A program made the translations under genes and the position numbers. Positions 43,107 through 52,290 of a stretch of DNA of 64,000 bases are shown here, piece after piece. The notes below the pieces were generated by a model that ran no database searches, was not told the origin of the DNA, and worked only from the letters and a program-made list of their open reading frames with translations. The stretch's first letter is position 1. Each line of letters starts with the position of its first letter. The DNA comes from Candidatus Eiseniibacteriota bacterium (GTDB lineage Bacteria; Eisenbacteria; RBG-16-71-46; CAIMUX01): assembly GCA_020633975.1 (NCBI GenBank), contig JACKCR010000002.1:1860001-1924000 (forward strand). The letters are read 5' to 3'.

Positions 43107-44339
43107 TCAGAAGTGCTCGTCTCGAAGTTGGTCGAGCGGATAGTGCGAATCGCGCCAGACGACACCGCCGCGGCGGTGGGCTGCGAACATGGAACGAAAG
43201 AGGGTGTGACTGAAGAGCACGGCGGCGACGGGATGAAAGAGGGCTACGACCGGACGGTAGCCGTTGGCCCAGGCAACAGCGCCGAGCAAAGCGACGGTGA
43301 AGACCGACCAGACGCCCCAAGGCAGCGCACTCGCCAGACGGCCCTGGACGATGAGGCAGATCGTCATGGCAAGCGGAACGACGGACACACCCAGCTGAGC
43401 CAGGGCCCCGAACGCGGTTCGGAGGACAGAGTATCCGGTGACGGCGAACGCATTCTTCTCGAGTCCACCGACGATCCCCTCGATGCCGCGTTGCCAGTAC
43501 ACGCTCACGTACCGGCGTCCATGGAGTGCATCCTGGCGGAAGCCGTACGCCTTGATCCGTTTGCCGAGCTGGACGTCGTCCACCACCTGGAGCCGGAGCG
43601 ACTCGTGACCGCCGATCGCCTCGTAAGCGCTCCGCCTCACTAGGTTGAACGCTCCGATCCCGACGTAGGCGCTGGTCAGCCAGGGAAGCCGGACCCAGCC
43701 GAAGCCGGTGGCGTTGAAGAAGAGGTACTCGAAGTAGACCATGAGCAGGTGCTCTCCGAACGACGTCGCCAGGGACGAGGGAAGGAGCACGAGATGGTCG
43801 AGTTCGTGGGTCTCTGCCCAATGGAGGGCAACCGAGAGTGCGTCGGGATGGAACCGGACGTCCGCATCGGTGAAGAGAAGCCACTCCCCAGACGCGTCCT
43901 CGACGCCTCGTGCAAGCGCGTGGGTCTTGCCGAGCCAGTCAGGCGGGAGGGAGTCGATCCGGATGAAACGGACTCGCGGGTCGCCCGCGGCCTTCTGGCG
44001 CGCCACCTCCCCCGTGCCGTCCTCTGACCGATCGTCGATCACGATCGCCTCGAACGGGACGTTCCGCTGGGCTATCAGCGATTCGAGTGCCGCGCCGATC
44101 TCCGGAGCTTCGTTGCGAGCCGGAACGAGCACGCTGATCTTCGGAGCCCTTCGAGACGAATCCGGTTCGAGGCGAGCCGCGCCGTTCCGGTGCCCAGCGT
44201 TCCGGCCCCCGGCGTTCCAGTGCCCGGCGTTCCGGCCCCCGGCGTTCCTGAGGTTCTGCGAACGCACCACGGCGGAGACAACGCCTGTTTGGCTCGCGAT
44301 CCACGCGGCGAGGAGACACCACCCGACCACGGTCAGCAC
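43107..44339 (-). CDS. family 2 glycosyltransferase, membrane-anchored (HpnB-like)
   Basis: 410 aa. One N-terminal transmembrane helix, a short Asn/Ala/Gly/Arg repeat region (about 30-53), then a GT-A catalytic domain: ISVLVPARNEAPEIGAALES, IVIDDRSEDGT, FTDADVRFHPDAL (DxD), and VDDVQLGKRIKAYGFR with the catalytic Asp. Three to four C-terminal transmembrane helices follow. Resembles hopanoid-associated HpnB-type enzymes, but no other hpn genes are visible. GTG at 44339 overlaps the trpF-type stop by 7 bp. Confidence 0.85.
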   Translation of the reverse strand: MLTVVGWCLLAAWIASQTGVVSAVVRSQNLRNAGGRNAGHWNAGGRNAGHRNGAARLEPDSSRRAPKISVLVPARNEAPEIGAALESLIAQRNVPFEAIVIDDRSEDGTGEVARQKAAGDPRVRFIRIDSLPPDWLGKTHALARGVEDASGEWLLFTDADVRFHPDALSVALHWAETHELDHLVLLPSSLATSFGEHLLMVYFEYLFFNATGFGWVRLPWLTSAYVGIGAFNLVRRSAYEAIGGHESLRLQVVDDVQLGKRIKAYGFRQDALHGRRYVSVYWQRGIEGIVGGLEKNAFAVTGYSVLRTAFGALAQLGVSVVPLAMTICLIVQGRLASALPWGVWSVFTVALLGAVAWANGYRPVVALFHPVAAVLFSHTLFRSMFAAHRRGGVVWRDSHYPLDQLRDEHF

Positions 44340-45031
44340 TCAGGTCCACCTTCCGCCGCCGTTCGGACTGCGTGTACGAAGGATCGGAGTTTCGTCTCGT
44401 CGAGACGAAGATGGCCCGGGAGAGAATCGTTGTCGGCTCTGCTGCGGACACCACTACACACGTCGACAGCCCACGGCTCCACCCGATGGATCGCGTTCGC
44501 CACGTTGTCCGGACGCAGTCCACCGGCGAGAACGACCGGAACCTTGGCTCCCCGGACGATCTCCTGGCTGATCGCCCAGTCGTGGGTTCGCCCGGTTCCG
44601 CCGAGCTGGACGTCCGGTCCGGTTCGGATGCCCGTGTCGAGGAGGAGCGCTTCGACGTGTCCTTCCAGAGTGCGCGCTTCTTCGAGAGATTCCGGTCCCG
44701 CAACGTGAACCACGGCGATCCGGGACAAGGCGGGAAGCCGCCGGTGGAGGCGATCCAGTTCGGCCAACTCGACGGGGGCACAGAGCTGGACCGCGTGGAT
44801 CCCACATGCCACCACCTGCTCCGCAATCGCTTCGGCTTCGGTCCGGCGAGTGAGAAGGACGGGTACGACGAATGGAGGGACGCGGGAGGCGATCTCCCGG
44901 ATCTGACGGTCCCCAATGACTCCCGGCCCACTCGGCATGTCCGAAACGAGCCCCAACGCGGAGGCCCCGGCTCGGACCGCGAGTGCAGCCTCCTCGGCGG
45001 TCTCGATACAGCAGATCTTGATCCGAATCAT
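44333..45031 (-). CDS. trpF: phosphoribosylanthranilate isomerase
   Basis: 232 aa TIM-barrel enzyme of tryptophan biosynthesis. The first strand KICCIETAEEAALAVRAGASALG carries the catalytic Cys (here KICC where KICG is usual), and LLLDTG carries the catalytic Asp. LAGGLRPDNVANAI and VDVCSGVRS supply the phosphate-binding loops. GGGAGG lies before the ATG at 45031. No other trp genes are present, so this may be an isolated or specialised paralogue. Its end overlaps the glycosyltransferase start. Confidence 0.85.
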   Translation of the reverse strand: MIRIKICCIETAEEAALAVRAGASALGLVSDMPSGPGVIGDRQIREIASRVPPFVVPVLLTRRTEAEAIAEQVVACGIHAVQLCAPVELAELDRLHRRLPALSRIAVVHVAGPESLEEARTLEGHVEALLLDTGIRTGPDVQLGGTGRTHDWAISQEIVRGAKVPVVLAGGLRPDNVANAIHRVEPWAVDVCSGVRSRADNDSLPGHLRLDETKLRSFVHAVRTAAEGGPEC

Positions 45032-45149
45032 CGCGCAGCCTCCCCGGCTCGATACACTATCATCGAAAGACCGCCTCGTAGCAGACGCCACCGTTTTCGG
45101 TCGACGCAGGACCGCACACGGAGCGGAACGGAGAAGGAGTCCGGCAACC

Positions 45150-46661
45150 TTGGCCCGTCTCGTCATCGGAACGACTGGGCTCGACGTTTCCCTGCCAGCG
45201 GACGAGCTGGTGCGAGAGATGGAGAGCCACCTGCTGCGCGTGATCGGATCACGGGGCGACGGCGTGGACTGGATCGAACGGCGTTGGGGACAGATCACGA
45301 TCGCCGCGACTCCTACCGACGACGAGGTGACGGTCGTCAATAGAGGCCGAGACGGGACCGTCGGCCCAATCACCGAGGCCTCACTTCCACCCGGAGGCTC
45401 GGACGAGATCGCACTCGGCTACGTCGTCGGGCGGCTGCTCTGCCGCGGGTTCGTCACTGCTGCCGCCGTGCAAGCCGCGACGCCCCTCCCGAATGGCCGT
45501 CTCCTCACCGAACTTCGCGGCATCGAGATCGCGTCGATGCCGCAGGCGCTCCACGATGCGCTGGAGGAACTCCACGTCATCGGATTCAGCGGAATGCCGA
45601 TCGATCCGCCGGGTGCGCTCCTCTGGATCGAAGGCGGTCCAGTCCTCCCGACACATGACCCCTCCGCGCACGAACTCTGCGGGGAAATCGACGAGCTCCG
45701 GAGACGGATGGCGGAGAAGTTCCGTATCTCCAAGCGCGGTGCGGAGCGGTTCGGCGACGCCACTCTCGAAGTCGACGTCGTTCCGCTCGAGTCCGTCCGG
45801 TTCGCGCCGCCGACCACCGGGTGGGCGCCTCCAGAAAGCCCCCCGGGCGCGGCACCTCGCGCCACACCGATCGGCCCGCAGTACGTCACGGAAGCGCCGC
45901 CCGAGGTCGTCCGTCTCTCGTCGCGGAGCTGGGCCCGAGGACACCCTGATCTGCCCCTCCTCCAGTGGGTGCTGATCCACCTCATGCGCCCGCGTCGTCG
46001 CTATCCGTTCTTCCCGATGCGGCATCTCCTCATCGTTCCGCGGATGATCCCGTCTGCCTCCGTGCTTCCCTCGGGCATCCACTTGGCTGACCTCTCCGCG
46101 ATCCGCCACCAGCTCATGCCGGCGAAGATCGCGCAGATCCTGGGCGATCTCCATCGACGCGCCGGCGACCCACGAACGCTCCTCTCCAGGATCGAAACCG
46201 GCCCATCCGAACGCACCGTCGACCTCCGCTTCGGTCCGATCCGCTTTCCCACGACGCGCACCGATCGCGACGAGCTACTGACCGAAGCGGTCGCCGCGAT
46301 CGCTCCGCTCGCGGAACTCTTCGCGAGCGAGGGTGGCGGGGCCGAGAAGTACGGGCCGGTAACACTCCAAGTCGTGCCTCGCGGAGACCGTTCGATCGAG
46401 TTCACGAGCGCAGAGTTCCTACCCGGGTGCCCGGACGAAATCCTCTCCGAGTTCTTAGTCGCGTCGTGGCTGCAGAACGGCACGATTCCCCTCGCCGGCG
46501 TGCACCATGCCCGTAGGATCGGACGACGCACGGTCGTCGCCGCGCCCACGATCCAGCGTCAGCTCGCGCCAGCCGGCACCATCGATCTGATCGAGTCGAT
46601 CCACTCCGGCCGCACTGGTCCCGACCGCCGCGCCTCCGGCTGGAAGCACCTGGCCGAGTAG
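45150..46661 (+). CDS. hypothetical protein with duplicated domain
   Basis: About 503 aa from a TTG at 45150 with AAGGAG ten bases upstream; the frame is open to 44916, over the divergent gene. No family recognised. Two similar halves are visible: LPPGGSDEIALGYVVGRLLCRGF near residue 75 and FLPGCPDEILSEFLVASWLQ near 430, each preceded by a GAERFGDATLEVDVVPLES / GAEKYGPVTLQVVPRGDRS-like strand pair. No signal peptide or transmembrane helix. The next gene, an APH-like kinase, starts on the base after its stop, suggesting one operon. Confidence 0.65.
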   Translation: MARLVIGTTGLDVSLPADELVREMESHLLRVIGSRGDGVDWIERRWGQITIAATPTDDEVTVVNRGRDGTVGPITEASLPPGGSDEIALGYVVGRLLCRGFVTAAAVQAATPLPNGRLLTELRGIEIASMPQALHDALEELHVIGFSGMPIDPPGALLWIEGGPVLPTHDPSAHELCGEIDELRRRMAEKFRISKRGAERFGDATLEVDVVPLESVRFAPPTTGWAPPESPPGAAPRATPIGPQYVTEAPPEVVRLSSRSWARGHPDLPLLQWVLIHLMRPRRRYPFFPMRHLLIVPRMIPSASVLPSGIHLADLSAIRHQLMPAKIAQILGDLHRRAGDPRTLLSRIETGPSERTVDLRFGPIRFPTTRTDRDELLTEAVAAIAPLAELFASEGGGAEKYGPVTLQVVPRGDRSIEFTSAEFLPGCPDEILSEFLVASWLQNGTIPLAGVHHARRIGRRTVVAAPTIQRQLAPAGTIDLIESIHSGRTGPDRRASGWKHLAE

Positions 46662-47618
46662 ATGGAGTCTCCTTGGAGGGAAGGGATCTCGCCGTCCATG
46701 GACGACGTCCACTCTTGGCTCGCGGCGGAGATCCCCGAGTTTCGGGATGCGTCGATCCGGCCGTTCGGAGTGGGCTGGGACAACCTTGCGTTCCTCGTCA
46801 CGCGCCGAATCCGAACAAGCGAGCCGGCAGCAAGGGCCGAAGAGGAAGAGTGGGTCTTCCGGTTCCCCCGACGGGAAGTCGCCGCTCCGATCCTCCTCAC
46901 GGAGCTCTCCGTGCTTCCTCGGATCGCGCCCCTCTTGCCTCTGCCGATCCCGATTCCCACCCGACGTGGAGGTCCGACCGGAGCCTATCCGTGGGTGTTC
47001 GCGGGCTACCGCAAACTGCCCGGAACCACCGCGTGCTCAGCCAACCTGGATGACCTCTCACGCACGCGTCTCGCAGCAGGACTCGGCACGTTCCTCAGGG
47101 CCCTTCACTCCATCCCGACCGACCCCTTGCGCGAAGTCGGCCTTCCCGGAGACGAACTCTCCCGCCTCGACCTCGACTACCGTCTCCCGCAGCTGGAGGA
47201 ACGAGTGCGCGTGGCGCGCGAGAAGGGTCTTCTGACTACCCCCGACGCGGTGCTAACTGCGGCGAGAGAGACGACGCAAGCGAGCTACACCCCGCGGTCG
47301 GACGTGCTCGTGCACGGAGACCTCTACGCGCGCCACATCCTCGTCGATGCACGCGCGGATCTCGCCGGTGTCATCGACTGGGGCGACGTCCACGCCGGAG
47401 ATGCCGCTCAGGACCTGGGACTCGTCGCCGGATTCCTCCCACGCAGTGCGCGGCGAGAGTTCATGGCCACCTACGGTTCCGTGAGCGACGACGCTTGGGC
47501 GTTCGCGCGTCTCCGAGCGCTTCTCCTCGCCGTCGCCATCCTCCTCTACGGTGCGGACGTGGGAGACGAAGCCCTCGTCCACGAAGGACGTATCGGACTC
47601 TCCAACGCGCTGTCTTGA
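46662..47618 (+). CDS. aminoglycoside phosphotransferase-like kinase (APH/choline kinase fold)
   Basis: 318 aa. N-lobe with VGWDNLAFLVTRR and EEEWVFRFPRRE; C-lobe with the catalytic VLVHGDLYARHILVD and the metal-binding GVIDWGDVHAGD, then DLGLVAGFLP. These are standard APH motifs, and the substrate is probably a small metabolite; antibiotic resistance cannot be inferred. ATG 46662 directly abuts the previous stop; a second ATG at 46698 has GGAGGGAAGGG upstream and may be the true start. Confidence 0.87.
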   Translation: MESPWREGISPSMDDVHSWLAAEIPEFRDASIRPFGVGWDNLAFLVTRRIRTSEPAARAEEEEWVFRFPRREVAAPILLTELSVLPRIAPLLPLPIPIPTRRGGPTGAYPWVFAGYRKLPGTTACSANLDDLSRTRLAAGLGTFLRALHSIPTDPLREVGLPGDELSRLDLDYRLPQLEERVRVAREKGLLTTPDAVLTAARETTQASYTPRSDVLVHGDLYARHILVDARADLAGVIDWGDVHAGDAAQDLGLVAGFLPRSARREFMATYGSVSDDAWAFARLRALLLAVAILLYGADVGDEALVHEGRIGLSNALS

Positions 47619-47818
47619 CCACCGTCCCCGTCGGGATGGACTGCATCGGGCGTTGCGTGTCCCAACCGTGCCGCAAGTGTGGCGAGTGCATCCATCGCCG
47701 TGTCGGGTACGGTCTCGAGTTCACCAAGTGGCACTGGACGAAGCACGTTCCCTCCGCCATTCTCTTCGCGGGGAGAGCGGCTGCCGAGGGAACGTTGTGG
47801 TCCCGAAGGAGAGCCCTC
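47619..47818 (+). other. short intergenic stretch with Cys-rich open frame
   Basis: 200 bp before the epimerase gene. In frame with that gene, from an ATG near 47636, it reads MDCIGRCVSQPCRKCGEC, then an aromatic segment. Probably chance or an untranslated leader; the epimerase has its own good start at 47819. Confidence 0.3.
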
Positions 47819-48832
47819 ATGCGAATCTTGGTCGTGGGCGGAACCCGCTTCATCGGAGCGGCGGCCGTCCGTCGTCTCCATCACCTCGGACACGACGTCG
47901 CGGTCCTCAACCGCGGCCAGAGTCCCACCGCGCCACCTGAAGGCGTCCGTCGGATCCGAGGCGATCGCGCCCGGCTGGTGGACGCGCGGCAAGACGCTCG
48001 CGACTTCGCACCGGACGTCGTCCTCCACACCGTCATCATCTCGGAACGAGACGCAGAGGGGGCGCGAGATGCGTTCCGGGGAATCGCGAGCCGGTGGGTG
48101 ATGCTGAGCAGCTGCGACGTCTACCGTGCCTACGGACGACTCACGGGCACGGAACCGGGTCCCCCGGACGCCGTGCCGCTCACGGAGACGTCTCCCCTCC
48201 GCGAAACGCGGTTCCCCTATCGGAACCAGGTCTCCGACCCGGAGCATCCGCTCTACATCTACGACAAGATCCCCGCCGAAGAGATCGCACTCGGCGATGA
48301 AGAGTTCCCCGGCACCGTCCTCCGTCTTCCGATGGTGCTCGGGCCGAACGACTACCAGCACCGCCTCTTTCCTTTCCTCAAGCGGATGGACGACGGACGT
48401 CCCGTGATCCTCCTGGAAGACGGCTATGCCGACTGGCGTTCGACCTACGGCTTCGTAGACAACGTCGCCGAGTGCATCGCACAGGCCTGCGTGGACGAGC
48501 GGGCGACGGGCGAGGTCTTCAACGTCGCGGATTGGGACCTTTCGATGGAAGAACTCGCTCACGCGGTCGGCAAGGCAACGGGATGGAGTGGCGAAATCGT
48601 TCGCAAGCCGACGGACGAACTTCCCGAGTCGATGCGATCCGGTGTCGAGACCTCGCAGGATCTGGTCATCTCGAGCGAGAAGATCCGGCGAACGCTCGAC
48701 CTCGCACCGCCGGTCTCGCTGGACGAGACGATCCGGCTCACGACGGAGTGGGAGCGAGCGAATCCTCCGGGCCAGATCCCGGAAGGGCAGTTCGACTACG
48801 AGGCGGAAGACGAGCTGCTCGGGCGGTCCTGA
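47819..48832 (+). CDS. NAD-dependent epimerase/dehydratase-family protein
   Basis: 337 aa extended short-chain dehydrogenase. N-terminal RILVVGGTRFIGAAAVRRLHHLGHDVAVLNRG (GxxGxxG), then MLSSCDVYRAYGRL. The YDKIPAEE segment keeps a Tyr/Lys pair, and RLPMVLGPNDYQHRLFPFLKRM with a GFVDNVAECIAQACVD tail follow. Sugar-nucleotide or related substrate; not identifiable. AAGGAG lies seven bases before the ATG. It ends 13 bp from the convergent DUF1501 gene. Confidence 0.87.
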   Translation: MRILVVGGTRFIGAAAVRRLHHLGHDVAVLNRGQSPTAPPEGVRRIRGDRARLVDARQDARDFAPDVVLHTVIISERDAEGARDAFRGIASRWVMLSSCDVYRAYGRLTGTEPGPPDAVPLTETSPLRETRFPYRNQVSDPEHPLYIYDKIPAEEIALGDEEFPGTVLRLPMVLGPNDYQHRLFPFLKRMDDGRPVILLEDGYADWRSTYGFVDNVAECIAQACVDERATGEVFNVADWDLSMEELAHAVGKATGWSGEIVRKPTDELPESMRSGVETSQDLVISSEKIRRTLDLAPPVSLDETIRLTTEWERANPPGQIPEGQFDYEAEDELLGRS

Positions 48833-48845
48833 CTCACTCTGGGAA

Positions 48846-50465
48846 TCAGCGGACGACGACCGTCTTCGTCCGCGTCTCCCCTCCCGCCACGAGGCGGAGG
48901 AAGTAGAGCCCTTCCGCGAGACGGCCGAGGTCGGACGCCTGCTGGTGCCGACCCGCCGGTAGCGACGCGTCGAGGAAAGTGCGGAGTCGACGCCCTCGCG
49001 CGTCGAAGAGCTCGAGCCGAACCTCTGCCGGAGCCGGGAGGTCGAACACGACCGTCCGGTTCCGCCCGCCTGGGTTCGGACTCACCGACTGGATCCCGAC
49101 CCGCGTGATGTGCGGCGGCAACGGCTCACTCGGGCCACCGGGATCCCCCGGGTACTCGGGATCTCCGGGGTCTCCTGGATCATCCGGATCCTCGGGGTCG
49201 CCCGGATCTTCAGGGTCGCTCGGGTTCGACGGGTGGGACGTCACGATCGGAAGTTCGCCGTAGTCGCCGAGCAGCACACGGTCGACCTCGTCGCGGGGCG
49301 TCCCGAACCAAGTTCTCAGGAACGACGCGTAGACCTCTCGATAGTCCATCTCGACGAGGAGGTTTCCAGCGGGATCGAGCGTCTCGAGATCCGGCGCGGA
49401 TCCGTAGACCCCGCCGAGCACGGGCCGTCCGATGGCGAACCAAGGCGCCGCGGTGCCGTGGTCGGTGCCCGCGCTCGCGTTCTCGTGAACGCGACGCCCG
49501 AACTCCGAGACGGTGAGGAGTACGACGTCGTCTGCGCGCCCCATCGCCTTCAGGTCCCGGAAGAACGCGTTCACCGCGTTCGCGAACGACGCGAGAAGGT
49601 TCCGATGCGCCGAAGGCTGCGCTGCGTGGGTATCGAAGCTACCGAGGGACGCGAGATAGACCGGAGTTCCGAGATCCCCGTCGACGAGACGGGCGATCGT
49701 CGCGAGCTGATCGCCGATGTGCCCATGCGGATAGCTGACCCGATTGGCCCCTGTCTCCGCTGCCGAACTGACGGCCGAGGCGTAGGCGAACGACGCGGCG
49801 TCGATCTCGCGCACTCTGCGCAGGAGTTCGTCACCGGGATCGACGCCGAGCAAGTCCTCGAATTCACCGGTGAAGGTGCGCCCGACCAGCGCCTGGAACG
49901 AGGCGGGATTGTCGACCACGACACCGGTCACACCAAGTTCGCCCTGGAGCGGTAGCGCTGCGGCAAAGCCCTGTTGGAGCGCCATCGGTTCTGCTGGGAG
50001 CGTCTCCGGAAATCCGACGTAGCGTCCCTCGAGCCACCGAGCCAGCCATCCCGAAGGAACGGAGCGATCGGCGCCCGACGCACTCCACACGATGTCCGTG
50101 CTGCGGAAATGCGACAAGTTCATGTTCGGATACCCGACGCCTCGGAGCACCGCCAGGTCTCCCGAGTCCCAGAACTCCGTGAGCGGTGCGAGCGCTGGGT
50201 GCAGCCCAGAGTCATCAGTCAAAGGAAGCACGTCCGCGCGCGGCACGGCGAGGTTCGGACGGTGGTAGTAGTAGACCGAGTCCCGATACGGCACGACGGT
50301 GTTGAGCCCGTCGTTTCCGCCTTGCATCACGAGCACGACGAGAATGGGGCCGCGCTCTGCGCTCTCCCCGTTCACTGCACGCGCCACGGTCGGAAGCCAA
50401 GGCGTGCGCACGAGTCCGCCCGCTAGCGCGAACCCACCGAGCTGGAGGAAGTGGCGACGCTTCAT
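48846..50465 (-). CDS. DUF1501 protein with FlgD-like C terminus
   Basis: 539 aa. Tat-like start MKRRHFLQLGGFALAGG. DUF1501 (alkaline-phosphatase-like fold) in residues about 40-420: ILVVLVMQGGNDGLNTVVPY; SHFRSTDIVWSAS; SLGSFDTHAAQ; LLTVSEFGRRVHENASAGTDHGTA. An acidic Pro/Asp/Glu/Gly repeat linker (DPEDPGD units, about 425-460) leads to the FlgD-like module (VSPNPGGRNRTVVFDL; GLYFLRLV). Its ATG overlaps the stop of the DUF1800 gene (ATGA at 50462-50465). The two families are almost always paired; their joint function is unknown. Confidence 0.9.
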   Translation of the reverse strand: MKRRHFLQLGGFALAGGLVRTPWLPTVARAVNGESAERGPILVVLVMQGGNDGLNTVVPYRDSVYYYHRPNLAVPRADVLPLTDDSGLHPALAPLTEFWDSGDLAVLRGVGYPNMNLSHFRSTDIVWSASGADRSVPSGWLARWLEGRYVGFPETLPAEPMALQQGFAAALPLQGELGVTGVVVDNPASFQALVGRTFTGEFEDLLGVDPGDELLRRVREIDAASFAYASAVSSAAETGANRVSYPHGHIGDQLATIARLVDGDLGTPVYLASLGSFDTHAAQPSAHRNLLASFANAVNAFFRDLKAMGRADDVVLLTVSEFGRRVHENASAGTDHGTAAPWFAIGRPVLGGVYGSAPDLETLDPAGNLLVEMDYREVYASFLRTWFGTPRDEVDRVLLGDYGELPIVTSHPSNPSDPEDPGDPEDPDDPGDPGDPEYPGDPGGPSEPLPPHITRVGIQSVSPNPGGRNRTVVFDLPAPAEVRLELFDARGRRLRTFLDASLPAGRHQQASDLGRLAEGLYFLRLVAGGETRTKTVVVR

Positions 50466-52030
50466 TTGAGCTGTCCCTCCGGCACGCGTACGACGAATCG
50501 GAAGAGGTCCTCCAGCCTCTTCCTCGCATCCGGAAGTTCGATCGACCAGTCGTACGGTTCCGCCCCCTGGAGGAGCGTCTCGAGCATGGTCTGCCGGATC
50601 AGTTCGGTCGGTGCCTGGCCGAACCAGAGGAGCGCGAGATCGTCGACGATCTGCTCTGGGTCGTTCGGGTCACGAAACTGGTTCACGACATCGAGCACTT
50701 TGATCCCCATCGCGAGCGGCGCGCGCTCGAAACGGCCGTTGATGAGCGCGTCGAGGTAGAACTTCCGCTTCGGGAGCGTTTGCGTATTGAGCCACTGAAG
50801 GTGTCCTGGCCATCCCGACACGTCGGGCGGGTCGAACAGGATCTGCCCGAAGTCGGTCATCTCTGCCAGGACGAAACGGGCCTGGAGGTCGTAGACACCG
50901 GGATCGAAGTTGTCGACCTCGAAACTGCGGAGCGCGCCGGCATAGATCTCGACGCCGCTCTTGACGAGACTGCCTCGATAGGCCGGATCGAAGAAGGCAG
51001 CGCTCGAAAGCAACGTCCGGAGGACGGGAGCGATCTCGTAGTCGGCGTCACGAAGCTGCGCTGCGAGTGCCGCCACGTCTTCGGGGGCCGGCTCGCTGCT
51101 GAGGAACCACCGATAGAGCTTCCCCGCGAGAAGCTCCGACGTCTCGGGCTGGCGCAGCAGTATCTCGACCACCTCGGCTGCGCCGAATCGGCCGGTCTCG
51201 CCCAGGATCGTCTTCTCACCATCATCGTGTGCCCAGGACGCGAACCACGTATCGACACCGTCGGTCATCCATCCAGTGAGAGCGCGGGCCGCTTCGGAGA
51301 TGTCCTCCTGCGTGTAGCCGGTACCCTCCCCCATCGTGAACAGTTCGAAGAGCTCGCGTGCGAAGTTCTCGTTCGGGTCCGAGGCGATGTTCCAACGGCC
51401 GTCGAGCCAGATGAGCATCGCGGGATCGCGAATGATCGCGTTGAGGATCGCGCGGAAGTTTCCGAGTGCGTGCTTTCGGAAGAGCGCTTGTTGGATGTAC
51501 ATCGACTGAGGGATCTGGACGTCGCGCATCGCGGTCGCGAAGTGGTCGTGCCAGAAGAGCGTCATGGTCTCGGTGAGATCCGGCGGGCCGGTCGCGATGT
51601 TCTCGCACCACCAGAGCCGAAGTACTTTCTGCCTGGCGTTCATCACCCTCTGCACCGAATCCCGCTGGGCCTGGGTGAGAGCCCACCAGTCCGGGAACGG
51701 TTCGTTCACCCAGTCGCCCGGCTCCTCGACTTCGTGTCGCGTGAAGAGACGGTCGATCGTCACGGCGAGCCCTGCCGACTCCGCCTCCCGGACCTCGGCG
51801 AACCGGGGACCGATCACGGTTCGGCGCAAGAGATGGGCCGCCTCGTCGACCCCAAAGTCACCGGAGTATGGAGCCCATCCATGAGGCTGACTTGGCGTCA
51901 CCGGGAGCCCCACGTCCTCGGCTCGGGCCGCTCCCGCGAGGAAGAACGCGAGGCAGACGAGGACGGCGAGAACGAACGGGACCGCGGCAGAAAGCCCCCT
52001 CAGCATGGCAGCCGACAGCCCCCGACTCAT
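50462..52030 (-). CDS. DUF1800 protein
   Basis: About 522 aa from ATG 52030, with signal peptide (VPFVLAVLVCLAFFLAGAARA). DUF1800 hallmarks: EAAHLLRRTVIGPRFAEVRE, TLFWHDHFATAM, FARELFELFTMGEGTGYTQED, EAARALTGWM, FLSSEPAPEDVAALA, and DPPDVSGWPGHLQWLN. The frame is open to 52297, but that part overlaps the promoter of the divergent methyltransferase gene and is Arg/Pro-rich. First gene of the DUF1800-DUF1501 pair. Confidence 0.9.
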   Translation of the reverse strand: MSRGLSAAMLRGLSAAVPFVLAVLVCLAFFLAGAARAEDVGLPVTPSQPHGWAPYSGDFGVDEAAHLLRRTVIGPRFAEVREAESAGLAVTIDRLFTRHEVEEPGDWVNEPFPDWWALTQAQRDSVQRVMNARQKVLRLWWCENIATGPPDLTETMTLFWHDHFATAMRDVQIPQSMYIQQALFRKHALGNFRAILNAIIRDPAMLIWLDGRWNIASDPNENFARELFELFTMGEGTGYTQEDISEAARALTGWMTDGVDTWFASWAHDDGEKTILGETGRFGAAEVVEILLRQPETSELLAGKLYRWFLSSEPAPEDVAALAAQLRDADYEIAPVLRTLLSSAAFFDPAYRGSLVKSGVEIYAGALRSFEVDNFDPGVYDLQARFVLAEMTDFGQILFDPPDVSGWPGHLQWLNTQTLPKRKFYLDALINGRFERAPLAMGIKVLDVVNQFRDPNDPEQIVDDLALLWFGQAPTELIRQTMLETLLQGAEPYDWSIELPDARKRLEDLFRFVVRVPEGQLK

Positions 52031-52290
52031 GGGCAGACGCTCGATTGGGGCAGCAGGGAGACGCGTCCACGGCCCGGTCTCGGGCCATGCGGACGCCGGC
52101 CGTCCCTCGAGGGACGCAAACTGTACGCTCGGGGACGGTTCCCCGCGGGCGTGGCTCTCGATCGGCCCCATGAAGTCCTGTCCAGGGGTGGAGTTGACGG
52201 TCTGAACCGAAAGCTGGCTCTGGATTCTACCGAGGATCGTAGCAGGAAACGTGCCGCCCACTGGACGCCGGTTCTGATAGCCTGTCGCGC

